From positions 1-53,650 of the forward strand of contig JAIPFY010000015.1 in assembly GCA_021736385.1 (NCBI GenBank): 53,650 nucleotides of DNA, read 5' to 3'. Made by a program: the position numbers and the translations under genes. This document shows positions 25,633-34,500 of the stretch, piece after piece; position 1 is the first letter of the stretch, and each line of letters opens with the position of its first letter. The stretch comes from Spirochaetia bacterium (GTDB lineage: Bacteria; Spirochaetota; Spirochaetia; CAKZLE01). The notes under the pieces are model-generated. The model worked only from the letters and a program-made list of their open reading frames with translations, was not told the origin of the DNA and searched no databases.

Positions 25633-26680
25633 GTGAATCTCCATGGATGGAATCCATCGTCTGCTGCAGGAGTACTGAAGCCTCTTCGATACCGATCAGA
25701 TCCCCAAGGGGCATGATGGTATCACAGCAGGCACGATAGCAGGCATCACGATACTCATAGAGTTCGTGAAAACTCTCCTTCGGTTGCTGAGGATCGAGAA
25801 AAGGTGGGATACCGCCTTTTCGTATACGGGTATACAGCGTATACTCCGGTGCTCTGAGATAGATGAGAGATCCGGTGTGCTGCAGCAGAGATATGAGAGA
25901 GGTGTTCTCACAGACCCCGCCTCCCAGCGCAAGGACCACCGGCATGACTCTTCCCCGGGTGATCGATTCATATCGATCGAGAAACTGCCTGAAGGTGATC
26001 AGTTCGAGGAGCATGAACCGTTTCTTCCCGATACTCCGATAGATCTCACGTATGGACATCCCTGAGAACGGCGAGTGTCTGCAGAAACTGAGCATGAGGG
26101 CATCAAGGTCATAGAACCGAAAACCGCACAGTTCTGCTGCTCGTCTGCCGATGGTGCTCTTTCCACAGTGTTTGATCCCGAGTATGTAAAAGAAGGGTGA
26201 ACTCAAGGGGACCTTGACCACCGGTGTCTGAGCCATCACGCTGGTGAAGAAGCTGTTGATCGCTCCTGCTGAAGGGGCATGCCAGAGCTGAAGAGCACTC
26301 TCAGCCGCAGGAGCTCGTTCAGCTGCAGGGGGCACTGCTGGGACTGCAGGTACCTTCGGAACACTCTGCTGCCTCTCGATCTGTGAGGCATAGAACAGAT
26401 GGGCTCTTCTGAGACCGAATCTCAGCAGCAGGCTGCTGAGAAACAGGGTGAGCAGAGCCACCGGTGTGAGCATCTCGATATACAGATCGCTGCCGGTGAG
26501 CTGTACGAAAGAGGCTTCAGGCGCACGGAACTCCAGCACACGAATGAACGTGAGGATCGATGCTGCGATCCAGGGGAGTACCCAGTAGAGCCCCTTCTTG
26601 CCAAAAAGTGCAAAGAAGCAGGTCAGGGATGTAAGAAACAGGAAAAAGATGCTCAATAAGTCAATATAGAATGTATTCAT
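25622..26680 (-). CDS. Membrane-anchored shikimate kinase (3-TM domain fused to AroK)
   Basis: A 352-aa protein. Residues about 7-27, 31-49 and 69-89 are strongly hydrophobic and predict three membrane helices; residues 100-155 are a Pro/Ala-rich linker. Residues about 163-352 are a shikimate kinase: P-loop GIKHCGKSTIG, FYDLDALM, the catalytic LALGGGVCEN and a lid segment PPFLDPQQP. This step phosphorylates shikimate. Ordinary shikimate kinases are soluble and about 170 aa, so a membrane-tethered form is unusual. Start taken at ATG 26680; a GTG 27 nt upstream is possible. First gene of the kinase-aroC-nitrilase operon. Confidence 0.85.
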   Translation of the reverse strand: MNTFYIDLLSIFFLFLTSLTCFFALFGKKGLYWVLPWIAASILTFIRVLEFRAPEASFVQLTGSDLYIEMLTPVALLTLFLSSLLLRFGLRRAHLFYASQIERQQSVPKVPAVPAVPPAAERAPAAESALQLWHAPSAGAINSFFTSVMAQTPVVKVPLSSPFFYILGIKHCGKSTIGRRAAELCGFRFYDLDALMLSFCRHSPFSGMSIREIYRSIGKKRFMLLELITFRQFLDRYESITRGRVMPVVLALGGGVCENTSLISLLQHTGSLIYLRAPEYTLYTRIRKGGIPPFLDPQQPKESFHELYEYRDACYRACCDTIMPLGDLIGIEEASVLLQQTMDSIHGDSHEQ

Positions 26681-26694
26681 TGTTCTACCTGTAA

Positions 26695-26723
26695 TTGATA
26701 CACTCACACCTTATCATTATACT
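26695..26723. promoter_or_regulatory. Strong dgt promoter overlapping a minus-strand -10 box
   Basis: Plus strand: TTGATA (26695-26700), a 17-bp spacer and TATACT (26718-26723), a near-consensus sigma-70 promoter about 30 nt before dgt. On the minus strand the same bases contain a perfect TATAAT (26721-26716), well placed for the shikimate kinase gene though without a good -35. The two promoters would compete for the same DNA. Confidence 0.75.
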
Positions 26724-26753
26724 AGGTATGAGGGCAAGAGCGGGGGATAGACT

Positions 26754-27875
26754 ATGTTACAGAATGAGATTCCAGCATATGAGCTGATGAGCAGAAGAGA
26801 GGCAAAAGCAGAGGACCTCAGAGGTGCCTATTTCAGAGATACCACTGCCATCATCCATTCGTACCCGTTCCGCAGGCTCAAACATAAGACACAGGTCTTC
26901 TTCGCTCCGAGCAACGACCATATCTGTACCCGGATCGAACATGTGCAGCACGTTGCGACCATCGCAGCGACTATCTGCAAAGGCCTTGAGCTCGATGATG
27001 AGCTAGCATGGGCGATCGGACTCGGGCACGATCTTGGACATGCACCCTTCGGGCATGTGGGAGAGGCGGTCGTCAATGAACTGACAGCTGATACCGGCGG
27101 GTTCCGTCATGAGATGTATTCTCTGCGGGTAGTGGACCATCTCGCCTATTACGGGAAGGGGCTGAATCTGACCTATGCCGTCCGTGACGGGATCATCAGT
27201 CACTGCGGAGAACTCTTCGAACAGTCCATCCTCCCTGATTTCACGGTAAAGGACCTCTCCCTGATCACCGATCGGACCGTATCTCCGGCAACCTGGGAAG
27301 GTGCCGTGGTGAGGATATCGGATAAGATCGCCTATCTGGGCAGGGACTTCGAAGATGCGGTCAAACTGAAGATCATCAGCAGGGAAGAACTACCCGAAAC
27401 GGTGTCAAAGGTGCTCGGTGCCTCCAACAGCGATATCATAGACTCTCTGGTGACCGATGTGGTCGACTGCTCAGCAGAGCACGAAGCGATCTGCTTCTCT
27501 GACCGTATCTATGAAGCGGTATGCATACTCAAGGAGTTCAACTACAGACACATCTACCAGTCTCCGCTCCTGTCAGACTATCACACCTATTTTGAACGGA
27601 TCCTGAAGATCATCCACGACTACCTGAACTACCTGTTCACCAGATACGGCTTCAGTTTCGAAGCCTATAAGGAGGAGAAGAACCTGCTCTCTATCAGATT
27701 CGGTGACTATATCCGGAAGATGCAGCAGTTCTATGAACAGGTCGATCATGGATATGACTCACTGATCACCGATTACATCGCAGGGATGAGTGACAACTAT
27801 GCCCTTGACTGTATCAATGAGATCATCACTCCCACCTATATGTACGAGCAGTTCAATCGGTTCCTGATGGAGTAG
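26754..27875 (+). CDS. dgt: dGTPase-like deoxynucleotide triphosphohydrolase (HD domain)
   Basis: A 373-aa HD-superfamily enzyme that removes tripolyphosphate from dGTP or other dNTPs and so adjusts the dNTP pool. The N-terminus has SYPFRRLKHKTQVF, then RIEHVQHVATIA (first metal His) and the core LGHDLGHAPFGHVGE (His-Asp at about 92-93). A GGGGGA stretch precedes the ATG. The 3' end overlaps the convergent nrdR gene by 23 bp, pairing two nucleotide-pool genes. Confidence 0.92.
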   Translation: MLQNEIPAYELMSRREAKAEDLRGAYFRDTTAIIHSYPFRRLKHKTQVFFAPSNDHICTRIEHVQHVATIAATICKGLELDDELAWAIGLGHDLGHAPFGHVGEAVVNELTADTGGFRHEMYSLRVVDHLAYYGKGLNLTYAVRDGIISHCGELFEQSILPDFTVKDLSLITDRTVSPATWEGAVVRISDKIAYLGRDFEDAVKLKIISREELPETVSKVLGASNSDIIDSLVTDVVDCSAEHEAICFSDRIYEAVCILKEFNYRHIYQSPLLSDYHTYFERILKIIHDYLNYLFTRYGFSFEAYKEEKNLLSIRFGDYIRKMQQFYEQVDHGYDSLITDYIAGMSDNYALDCINEIITPTYMYEQFNRFLME

Positions 27876-28350
27876 CACCGGTATCCCGGGTACCGGGTTC
27901 GGAGAGCTTCTCGATCTCATGGATGAACTGTGAGACGTTATCGAACATCCTGTAGACCGATGCGAACCGTACATACGCCACAGGGTCTATCGCGTAGAGC
28001 TTCTTGAGCACCAGATCCCCGATATGCTGAGAGGAGATCTCTCTTCTGCTGCCGCCGAGGATCATCGATTCATCTTCGATATCATGGATCAGATTCTCGA
28101 TGACCTCCTGACCGATCGTCCTCTTCTGCAGCGATGTCTGCAGACCATGCTCAAGTTTCTTGATATCGAAGGGCTCTCTTCGCCCATCTCTCTTGATGAC
28201 CATGAGCGGTTTTTCCTCGATCCGCTCGTAGGAGGTGAATCGATAGCCGCAGGCAAGACATTCTCTTCGACGACGGATCTTCGATCCGCTGGAATTCTGT
28301 CGTGATTCAAGTACTTTATCTTCCATAGATCCGCAATGGGGGCATCTCAT
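27853..28350 (-). CDS. nrdR: Transcriptional repressor NrdR
   Basis: A 165-aa regulator of ribonucleotide reductase genes. The N-terminal zinc ribbon has MRCPHCGS and ECLACGYRFTSYER; the ATP-cone follows from VIKRDGRREPFDIKKLE, sensing ATP versus dATP. Length is typical. Of two adjacent ATG codons the second (28350) is preferred because the protein family starts MRCP and GGAG lies 7 nt upstream. No NrdR-box pair was found in the window, so its targets are elsewhere. Its leader contains a small dyad TTTAC-G-GTAAA (28398-28408). Confidence 0.95.
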   Translation of the reverse strand: MRCPHCGSMEDKVLESRQNSSGSKIRRRRECLACGYRFTSYERIEEKPLMVIKRDGRREPFDIKKLEHGLQTSLQKRTIGQEVIENLIHDIEDESMILGGSRREISSQHIGDLVLKKLYAIDPVAYVRFASVYRMFDNVSQFIHEIEKLSEPGTRDTGATPSGTD

Positions 28351-28449
28351 CATGTATCTCCAAGTAGTAGCCTGTGTGGGTATTCTATCATAGTTTATTT
28401 ACGGTAAACCAGATATAATTGTAAAAATCCATCTTGCTACTGCATTGAT

Positions 28450-28478
28450 TTGTTGTTAATATAACAATCAGTTATTAT
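28450..28478 (+). promoter_or_regulatory. Promoter with internal palindrome for the ACT-domain gene
   Basis: TTGTTG (28450-28455), 17-bp spacer, TATTAT (28473-28478), about 18 nt before the start codon. The spacer contains an inverted repeat TTGTTA-ATA-TAACAA (28453-28467), placed where a bound repressor would block polymerase. Since the gene product has an N-terminal helix-turn-helix-like part and ACT-type C-terminus, autoregulation is an attractive inference. Confidence 0.55.
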
Positions 28479-28495
28479 AGCAACAGGCGGTACTG

Positions 28496-29143
28496 ATGGA
28501 AACAATAAGCAGCTGTGTAAAGCGGATCATTGATAAAAAACCCTTTCTGATCGAATCCATGACACGAGGGATCGTCAGTTATGGCAATCTATCGGACATG
28601 ATAGGTGCTGAGATCGAAGCATCTCTGGGGAAACCGATCAAGCACTCTGCAGTGGTCATGGCCCTTCGTCGGTACGGTGAGGAACTCAGAGAACGCTCAG
28701 CTGCGAATCAGGTACTGCAGATCCAGTATGAACTGCTGATGAAGACGAACATCTATGATCTGAATCTGGTGAAGACCACTACGCTGCTCGAAAAGATCAA
28801 GAGGATCTATCACTTCGTATCACTGGAACGCGGAGATTTTCTCAATATCACCGTGGGGAACAATGAAGTCAGTATCGCTATCAGTTCAAAGTACAAGGAC
28901 CAACTCCATGAACTGATCGCAGACGAGCAGATCCTGCATCGACTCGATGACATGGTAGCCCTTACGGTCATCTTCTCAGGGGATTTCCTCCATACTCCCG
29001 GAGTCATCTACGAGGCGGTCAGAAAACTCTCATGGAACAACATCAATGTATATGAGATCGTCTCGACGATCAACGAACTGACCTTCGTCATAGAACGAAC
29101 GGACTCCATCAATGCCTATGAGGTCCTGCAGAGTTTCCTCTGA
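28496..29143 (+). CDS. ACT-domain protein with winged-helix-like N-terminus, putative regulator
   Basis: A 215-aa protein of unknown function. Residues about 1-65 (ESMTRGIVSYGNLSDMIGAEIE, then HSAVVMALRRYGEELRE) look like a winged helix in which a segment chooses among alleles or DNA. The C-terminal 55 residues (HTPGVIYEAVRKLSWNNINV, then STINELTFVIERTDSINAYEV) match the ACT fold as in aspartate kinases, which binds small ligands such as amino acids. Together this suggests a ligand-responsive DNA-binding protein. Ribosome site AGGCGG precedes the ATG. It is the sole gene of its unit, facing a possible small gene on the other strand. Confidence 0.75.
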   Translation: METISSCVKRIIDKKPFLIESMTRGIVSYGNLSDMIGAEIEASLGKPIKHSAVVMALRRYGEELRERSAANQVLQIQYELLMKTNIYDLNLVKTTTLLEKIKRIYHFVSLERGDFLNITVGNNEVSIAISSKYKDQLHELIADEQILHRLDDMVALTVIFSGDFLHTPGVIYEAVRKLSWNNINVYEIVSTINELTFVIERTDSINAYEVLQSFL

Positions 29144-29145
29144 AA

Positions 29146-29313
29146 TCAGAGTCGACTGACGGTGATGGTGAATTGATCCCAGGACTGATCGGTCCTGAGC
29201 GTCCCGATCAGTGATACGTTGACCTGTGAGATGATCTGTGAGACGAACTCATTGATCTCAAGCGGTATGCCATCGATGAGCAGTTCGGTCCGGTAGGTTT
29301 CCTTCTCCTGCAT
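29146..29313 (-). CDS. Possible 55-aa conserved small protein
   Basis: An open frame encoding 55 aa starting MQEKETYRTELLIDGIPLEI and continuing NEFVSQIISQVNVSLIGTL. The pattern 'ELLIDG.PL..N.FV..I' resembles small conserved proteins of unknown function that I recall from other anaerobes, and GGAG lies 9 nt before this ATG. The frame runs 36 nt further to another ATG (29349). It fills the otherwise empty 250-bp gap between the ACT gene and the NTPase gene. No function is proposed. Confidence 0.55.
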   Translation of the reverse strand: MQEKETYRTELLIDGIPLEINEFVSQIISQVNVSLIGTLRTDQSWDQFTITVSRL

Positions 29314-29395
29314 CCTCTTACACTCCTGCGGGTCTTTTGTGGATATCATCGATCAGAGTATACCTGCTGCCGATACGAACGTGCAAGGGGTGAAG

Positions 29396-29881
29396 ATGTC
29401 ATTAGAGATCTATATCATAACTGGAGATATCAACTGTGGTAAGACCACAGCACTGATTGACCTGCTCTCATCAGACTCACGGTCAGGGAAGGCTGAGGGA
29501 GTCATCGCTCATGGTGTCATGGAAGAGGGGACCCGGAGAAAGAGCGGGTATCGCATAGAGTCTCTGAGAACCGGAGAACAGCGGACGCTGCTGGGATCCC
29601 GGCCTCAGCCCGGGAGCATACCGACAGGCAGGTTCTTCATGTATCCTGAAGTACTGCAGTGGGCACAAGAGCAGATCAGCTGCGCCCGGGCTGCTCCCAC
29701 GATAGCAGTCGATGAGCTCGGACCGCTGGAACTGAAGAGGCAGGGGTACTATCAGACCGTCAGGGATCTGCTGGAACACTACCAGGGCAGACTCTATCTG
29801 GTGATCAGAGGTACGATCATCGATGACATGCTTGAAATTTTAGAGATTGACCGGTATAAGTGTACCATTATCAGGATATGA
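29396..29881 (+). CDS. THEP1-family nucleoside-triphosphatase
   Basis: A 161-aa P-loop protein. Walker A is IITGDINCGKTTAL at the N-terminus; Walker B is IAVDELGPLELK, with the DELGPLE signature of the THEP1/YIL-type NTPases. These hydrolyse NTPs, with an unknown physiological role. The start at ATG 29396 follows GGGGTGAAG; the upstream in-frame ATG lacks a ribosome site and would add non-conserved residues. It is followed 14 nt later by the queuosine-precursor transporter, and a functional link is possible but unproven. Confidence 0.82.
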   Translation: MSLEIYIITGDINCGKTTALIDLLSSDSRSGKAEGVIAHGVMEEGTRRKSGYRIESLRTGEQRTLLGSRPQPGSIPTGRFFMYPEVLQWAQEQISCARAAPTIAVDELGPLELKRQGYYQTVRDLLEHYQGRLYLVIRGTIIDDMLEILEIDRYKCTIIRI

Positions 29882-29895
29882 AGGGGAAAGATCTC

Positions 29896-30582
29896 ATGAA
29901 TGAATCATTGTGGCTCGTTATGCTCTTGGTCAATTTTATCGCTATCATGGTCAGCTACCGCATCTGGGGGAAACTCGGACTCTATATCTGGGTTCCCATC
30001 GCCGTGATCGTTGCCAACATCCAGGTCACCAAGACCGTACAGTTGTTCGGGTTTGAAGCAACCCTCGGCAATATCGTCTATGCTACCAGCTTTCTGGTCA
30101 CTGATATCCTCAGTGAGAACTATGGGAAGCAGGAGGCCAAAAGGGCTGTAGGCATCGGGTTCTTCTCACTGATCCTGATGACCATCGTGATGAACCTTGC
30201 ACTGTTCTTCGTGCCTGCTGCCTCTGATTTCGTGCAGGAGAGCATGACCACCATCTTCTCCCTCATGCCGAGGATCGCCATAGCCAGTCTCTGTGCCTAC
30301 GGGGTCAGTCAGATGCATGATATCTGGGCATATGATTTCTGGAAACGGAGATTCCCCTCGACCGGCAAGATCTGGGTCAGGAACAATCTCAGTACCATGG
30401 TGAGCCAGTTGATCGATTCACTGGTCTTCACACTGATCGCATTCTACAAGGTATTCCCGACTCCCGTCCTGATCGAGATCGTGTTGACCACCTATCTGCT
30501 CAAATGGATCGTAGCTATCGCAGATACCCCGTTCATCTATATCGCCAGGAAGTGGAAGGAGCAGCAGAGAATCACTGATTAA
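29896..30582 (+). CDS. yhhQ: Queuosine precursor transporter (YhhQ/DUF165 family)
   Basis: A 228-aa membrane protein with about six helices, expected to import preQ0/preQ1 or queuine for tRNA wobble modification. Diagnostic sequence includes VIVANIQVTKTVQLFGFEATLGNIVY-type text in the second helix region, FLVTDILSENYGKQEAKRAV, and VRNNLSTMVSQLIDSLVF. AAGGGG lies 9 nt before the ATG. An in-frame ATG 18 nt earlier overlaps the NTPase stop. Its stop overlaps the convergent phosphatase gene by 4 bp. Confidence 0.88.
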   Translation: MNESLWLVMLLVNFIAIMVSYRIWGKLGLYIWVPIAVIVANIQVTKTVQLFGFEATLGNIVYATSFLVTDILSENYGKQEAKRAVGIGFFSLILMTIVMNLALFFVPAASDFVQESMTTIFSLMPRIAIASLCAYGVSQMHDIWAYDFWKRRFPSTGKIWVRNNLSTMVSQLIDSLVFTLIAFYKVFPTPVLIEIVLTTYLLKWIVAIADTPFIYIARKWKEQQRITD

Positions 30583-31367
30583 ACGATGGTGATGGTCTTC
30601 TGCAGGAACCTGACCACCTCAGGAGTACTGACATAGGCATATTCAGCTGCGAGCCCCCGGTCGATCATCGTACGGTAATCGACCGGTGCTCCCGATGCAT
30701 AGCGGACTTCTAGACCTGCAGCTGCGACGATCGCATGTGCAGCTGCGATGTCCCAGATGTAGCAGGGTGAGAACACCGCTGCAAGGATATGATTATGTAT
30801 CGCAGGAGAGAGGATATGCAGGATGTTACTGCCGAAACTCCTGAGTTTGCCCCCGGTCCCGGAGAAGTCGAGATGCTTGTAGGAGTTGGAACAGACGACG
30901 AGCTGATTGAGCTGTGAGAAGTCCTTCTCCAGCGTGAACGGTGCTCCCTGCAGCATCAGCGGCTGTTCCGGGAACCGATAGATCAACAGTCCATCGGTCG
31001 TACCGATGCCCCATCTCGGTGCCGATATGATCCCTCCGACAGGCTGCTGCTGCTGATCAAGGATCCCGATGGCTATGCACCAGGAGGGGAACCCCTGACT
31101 GTAGACATCCGTACCATCGATAGGGTCGATGACGAAGGTATACGGGGCATCCTCACAGAATGGGGTGAGCTCTTCTTCACAGATGATGTTCGCATGGGGG
31201 AAGCTGCTTCTGATCGTATCGATGAGATAGCTGCTGATGAACAGGTCTGTCGAGGTCAGTACCGAGCCATCCTGTTTGTAGGTCCGTACGATGTTCGCCT
31301 GTGCTTTTCGGGCATAATCAGAACAGAAATCGACAGCGGGAAGCAGTGCATGGAACGAAGACATCAT
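30579..31367 (-). CDS. Inositol monophosphatase family phosphatase (SuhB/CysQ-like)
   Basis: A 262-aa Mg-dependent phosphatase. Metal-binding motifs are IICEEELTP (Glu pair), FVIDPIDGTDVYSQG (the DPIDGT signature) and WDIAAAHAIVAAAGLEV near the C-terminus. Candidate substrates are inositol phosphates or 3'-phosphoadenosine 5'-phosphate; sequence alone does not decide. The two ATG codons at 31367 and 31364 are both possible; GAGG lies 9 nt before the first. Divergent from mfd. The longer open frame upstream is not supported. Confidence 0.87.
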   Translation of the reverse strand: MMSSFHALLPAVDFCSDYARKAQANIVRTYKQDGSVLTSTDLFISSYLIDTIRSSFPHANIICEEELTPFCEDAPYTFVIDPIDGTDVYSQGFPSWCIAIGILDQQQQPVGGIISAPRWGIGTTDGLLIYRFPEQPLMLQGAPFTLEKDFSQLNQLVVCSNSYKHLDFSGTGGKLRSFGSNILHILSPAIHNHILAAVFSPCYIWDIAAAHAIVAAAGLEVRYASGAPVDYRTMIDRGLAAEYAYVSTPEVVRFLQKTITIV

Positions 31368-31508
31368 AGCTGAACACCTCTTGGATATGGTTTGTACCGT
31401 CTCATATACAAGTATCCTGAATATCCAGACAATAGTCCACCACATATGCGCTCTTTAGCTGATATTGTATTGAATCAAACAGCTTGTTGTGTTAGGTTTC
31501 TTTCAGCT

Positions 31509-34500
31509 ATGAATATACAGGAAATAACCTCGTGTATTGAGAAAGATATCAAAAAACAGCATATCGTCGATTCCTGCCTCTCCTGCACAGATGATATGTT
31601 CATCGAGGGGATCGAATCTCCTGTACTATCTGTTTTTATCTCAATGCTCAAAAGAGCCGCAGCGTCAACGGTCTGGGTCGTCTTTCCCACACCAGAAGGT
31701 GCTCAGCATATCAGAAATGATCTGAGAACCATAGGAGAGGTGTATCATCATCTCCACTCCACCGGCAAGGAGATGTATGCTGCGATCATCGACGGGACGA
31801 TCAGTACCGCAGAACAGCTGCGCGTGCTCGAAGCCGTATCACAGGATGCACTGCCCAAGATCATCATCACTACCGTCCGTGCCTTCATCTCTCCGGTGAC
31901 CCCGAAGGACGTGATCAATGATCACCGCTTCACCCTGAAGGCACAGCAGCAGATCGATACGGAGAATCTGGCTGTGACGCTCTCGAAAGCATCGTATGAC
32001 CGGGTACCCCGGACGACCGTCCCGGGTGAGTTCTCCATACGCGGGGAAGTGATCGATATCTTCCCCTATGAAGAAGCACAGCCCTTCAGGCTCTTCCTCT
32101 CATGGGATACGATCGAGAAGATCTCCACCTTCGACCCACTGACACAGGATACCCTGCAGCGATGCGATCTCCTCTCGTTGTGCCTGATCGACGCCGACAT
32201 TCGGCTCTCTGCCACAGCTACGATCGAGGACTATGTCAAAGAGTCTGATTATGTGGTCTACGTGGAACATACCAATATGCTCACCTCCTACGATTCACTC
32301 ATCAAAGAGGGCAATACACAGTTCGCATCACTCTATAACGACCATAAGACGATCAGAAGGCCCACTGAGATGCTCCTTGATCTCGGAGCGTTCATCTCCT
32401 CCCGCAGAAAGAACATCCATCTGCTCGATATCCGCGGTCAGCATGAACAGGCGATCTGCTATGATATGGGGGGACCCCGATCGTATTTCGGGAACTTCAA
32501 CTACTTCAGAGAGGAACTCGCATCACTGAAGACCGCACACCAGCAGATCATCATCTGTGCAGGCTCAAAGCTGCAGCAGGAACGCCTGACCCATATGGTC
32601 CAGGATGAATCGGTGACGGTGATAGAGAAGACCTTCTCATCCGGGTTCACCATTCCCAGAGCACGCCTGGTGGTCATCTGTGAGCATGAGATCTTCGGCA
32701 GAAGGAAACGGGTTCGAAAAGCCCACTTCCACTATAAGAGTTCCCCTCTCGATTCCTTTGTAGATCTGCAGCCGGGGGACTATGTCGTACACATCAACTA
32801 CGGGATCGGCAGGTTCGCGAAGATCGATCGGATCCAGGCCGCAGGGAAGGAACGTGATTATATCGATATCGTCTATGCCAACGAGGATCATATATTCATC
32901 CCTATCGAACAGGCGAACCTCGTCCAGCGGTATATCGGCAGTGAAGGGAAAGCTCCCAAGCTCGATACCATCGGCGGCAGGTCCTGGGAGGGCAGAAAGG
33001 CCAAAGCCCGCAAATCGGCAGAGGACCTGGCGAAGATGCTCATCGAACTCTATGCCAAACGAAAGAACAGCATGGGATTCCCCTTCGCCAAAGACACCGA
33101 CTGGCAGATGCAGTTCGAGGCAGCCTTCCCCTATGAGGAGACAGAGGATCAGCTTAGCTGTATCTCTGACGTGAAACAGGATATGGAGAGCCCTCAGGTC
33201 ATGGATCGTCTCATCTGCGGTGATGTGGGCTTCGGCAAGACCGAAGTTGCCATCCGGGCGGCCTTCAAGGCTGTGATGTCGGGAAGGCAGGTCGCGTTCC
33301 TGGCTCCGACGACCATTCTTGCAGAACAGCATTTCGAGACCCTCAAGGAACGCATGGGGACCTATCCCATGACCATCGAGATGCTCTCGCGCTTTGTGGA
33401 CCGGAAGGATCAGAAACAGATCGTGAAGGATTTCAATGCACAGAAGGTAGATATTCTCATCGGGACCCATCGGATCATCCAGAAGGACCTGGATTTCTCA
33501 CATCTGGGGCTGATGATCGTCGATGAGGAACAGCGATTCGGTGTGAAGGACAAGGAACGGATCAAACAGCTGCGGACCGCTGTCGATTCACTGGCACTAT
33601 CGGCTACCCCCATCCCGAGGACCCTGTACATGTCTCTGCTGAAGATCCGTGATATGTCCCTGCTCACCACCCCTCCATTTCAGAGAAGGCCTATAAAGAC
33701 CACTATAGAGGAGTTCGATGAGCAGCTGATCGCTGAAGCCATACGGCATGAGGTCGCCCGGGGAGGACAGGTCTTCTTCCTGCACAACCGGGTGAACACC
33801 CTCAGAGAGATCCAGCTGATGCTTTCGAGGATCGTACCTGAAGTCCATATCGACTTTGCCCACGGCCAGATGAGATCCGAAGAGATCGAGGATAAGATGC
33901 ACCGGTTCATCCATGGAGCCTTCCAGGTGCTCGTCGCGACCACCATCATAGAGAACGGCATCGATATTCCCAATGTGAACACGATCATCATCGATCGTGC
34001 CGATATCTATGGTATCAGTCAGCTCTATCAGCTCAGAGGAAGGGTAGGCAGGTCCAACCGAGAAGCCTATGCGCTGCTGCTCTATCCCAACGAGCAGGTG
34101 CTTACCGAGATCGCCATGAAACGGCTGAAGATCCTCTCAGAGCATACCGATCTGGGTTCAGGGTTCAAGATCGCCATGAAGGATATGGAGATACGAGGGG
34201 CCGGCAATCTGCTCGGACGTGAGCAGTCAGGACAGATGTCAGCGGTCGGACTCGATATGTATCTACGGATCCTCGATGAGGCCATAGCGGACCTCCAGCA
34301 TACGCAGCCGCTGCAGGAGAAAGAGGTCTTTCTTGATCTGGACTACTCAGGCTACATTCCCGATTCCTATATCAGTGACCCGAGCATCAAGTTCGATATC
34401 TACAAGAAGATCGCTTCGATCTCCACACAGGAGGACCTGCAGCTTCTGGAAGCAGAACTTGATGACCGGTTCGGCAGAATGCCCGAAGACATGATCAACC

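Noticed and set aside
28354..28495. NrdR boxes in the nrdR/ACT intergenic region
   Set aside because: No pair of 16-bp sites resembling the NrdR consensus was found; only short unrelated dyads are present.
32637..33470. Open minus-strand frame (277 aa) opposite mfd
   Set aside because: It is antisense to the conserved helicase part of mfd, has no promoter or ribosome site, and is composition-driven.
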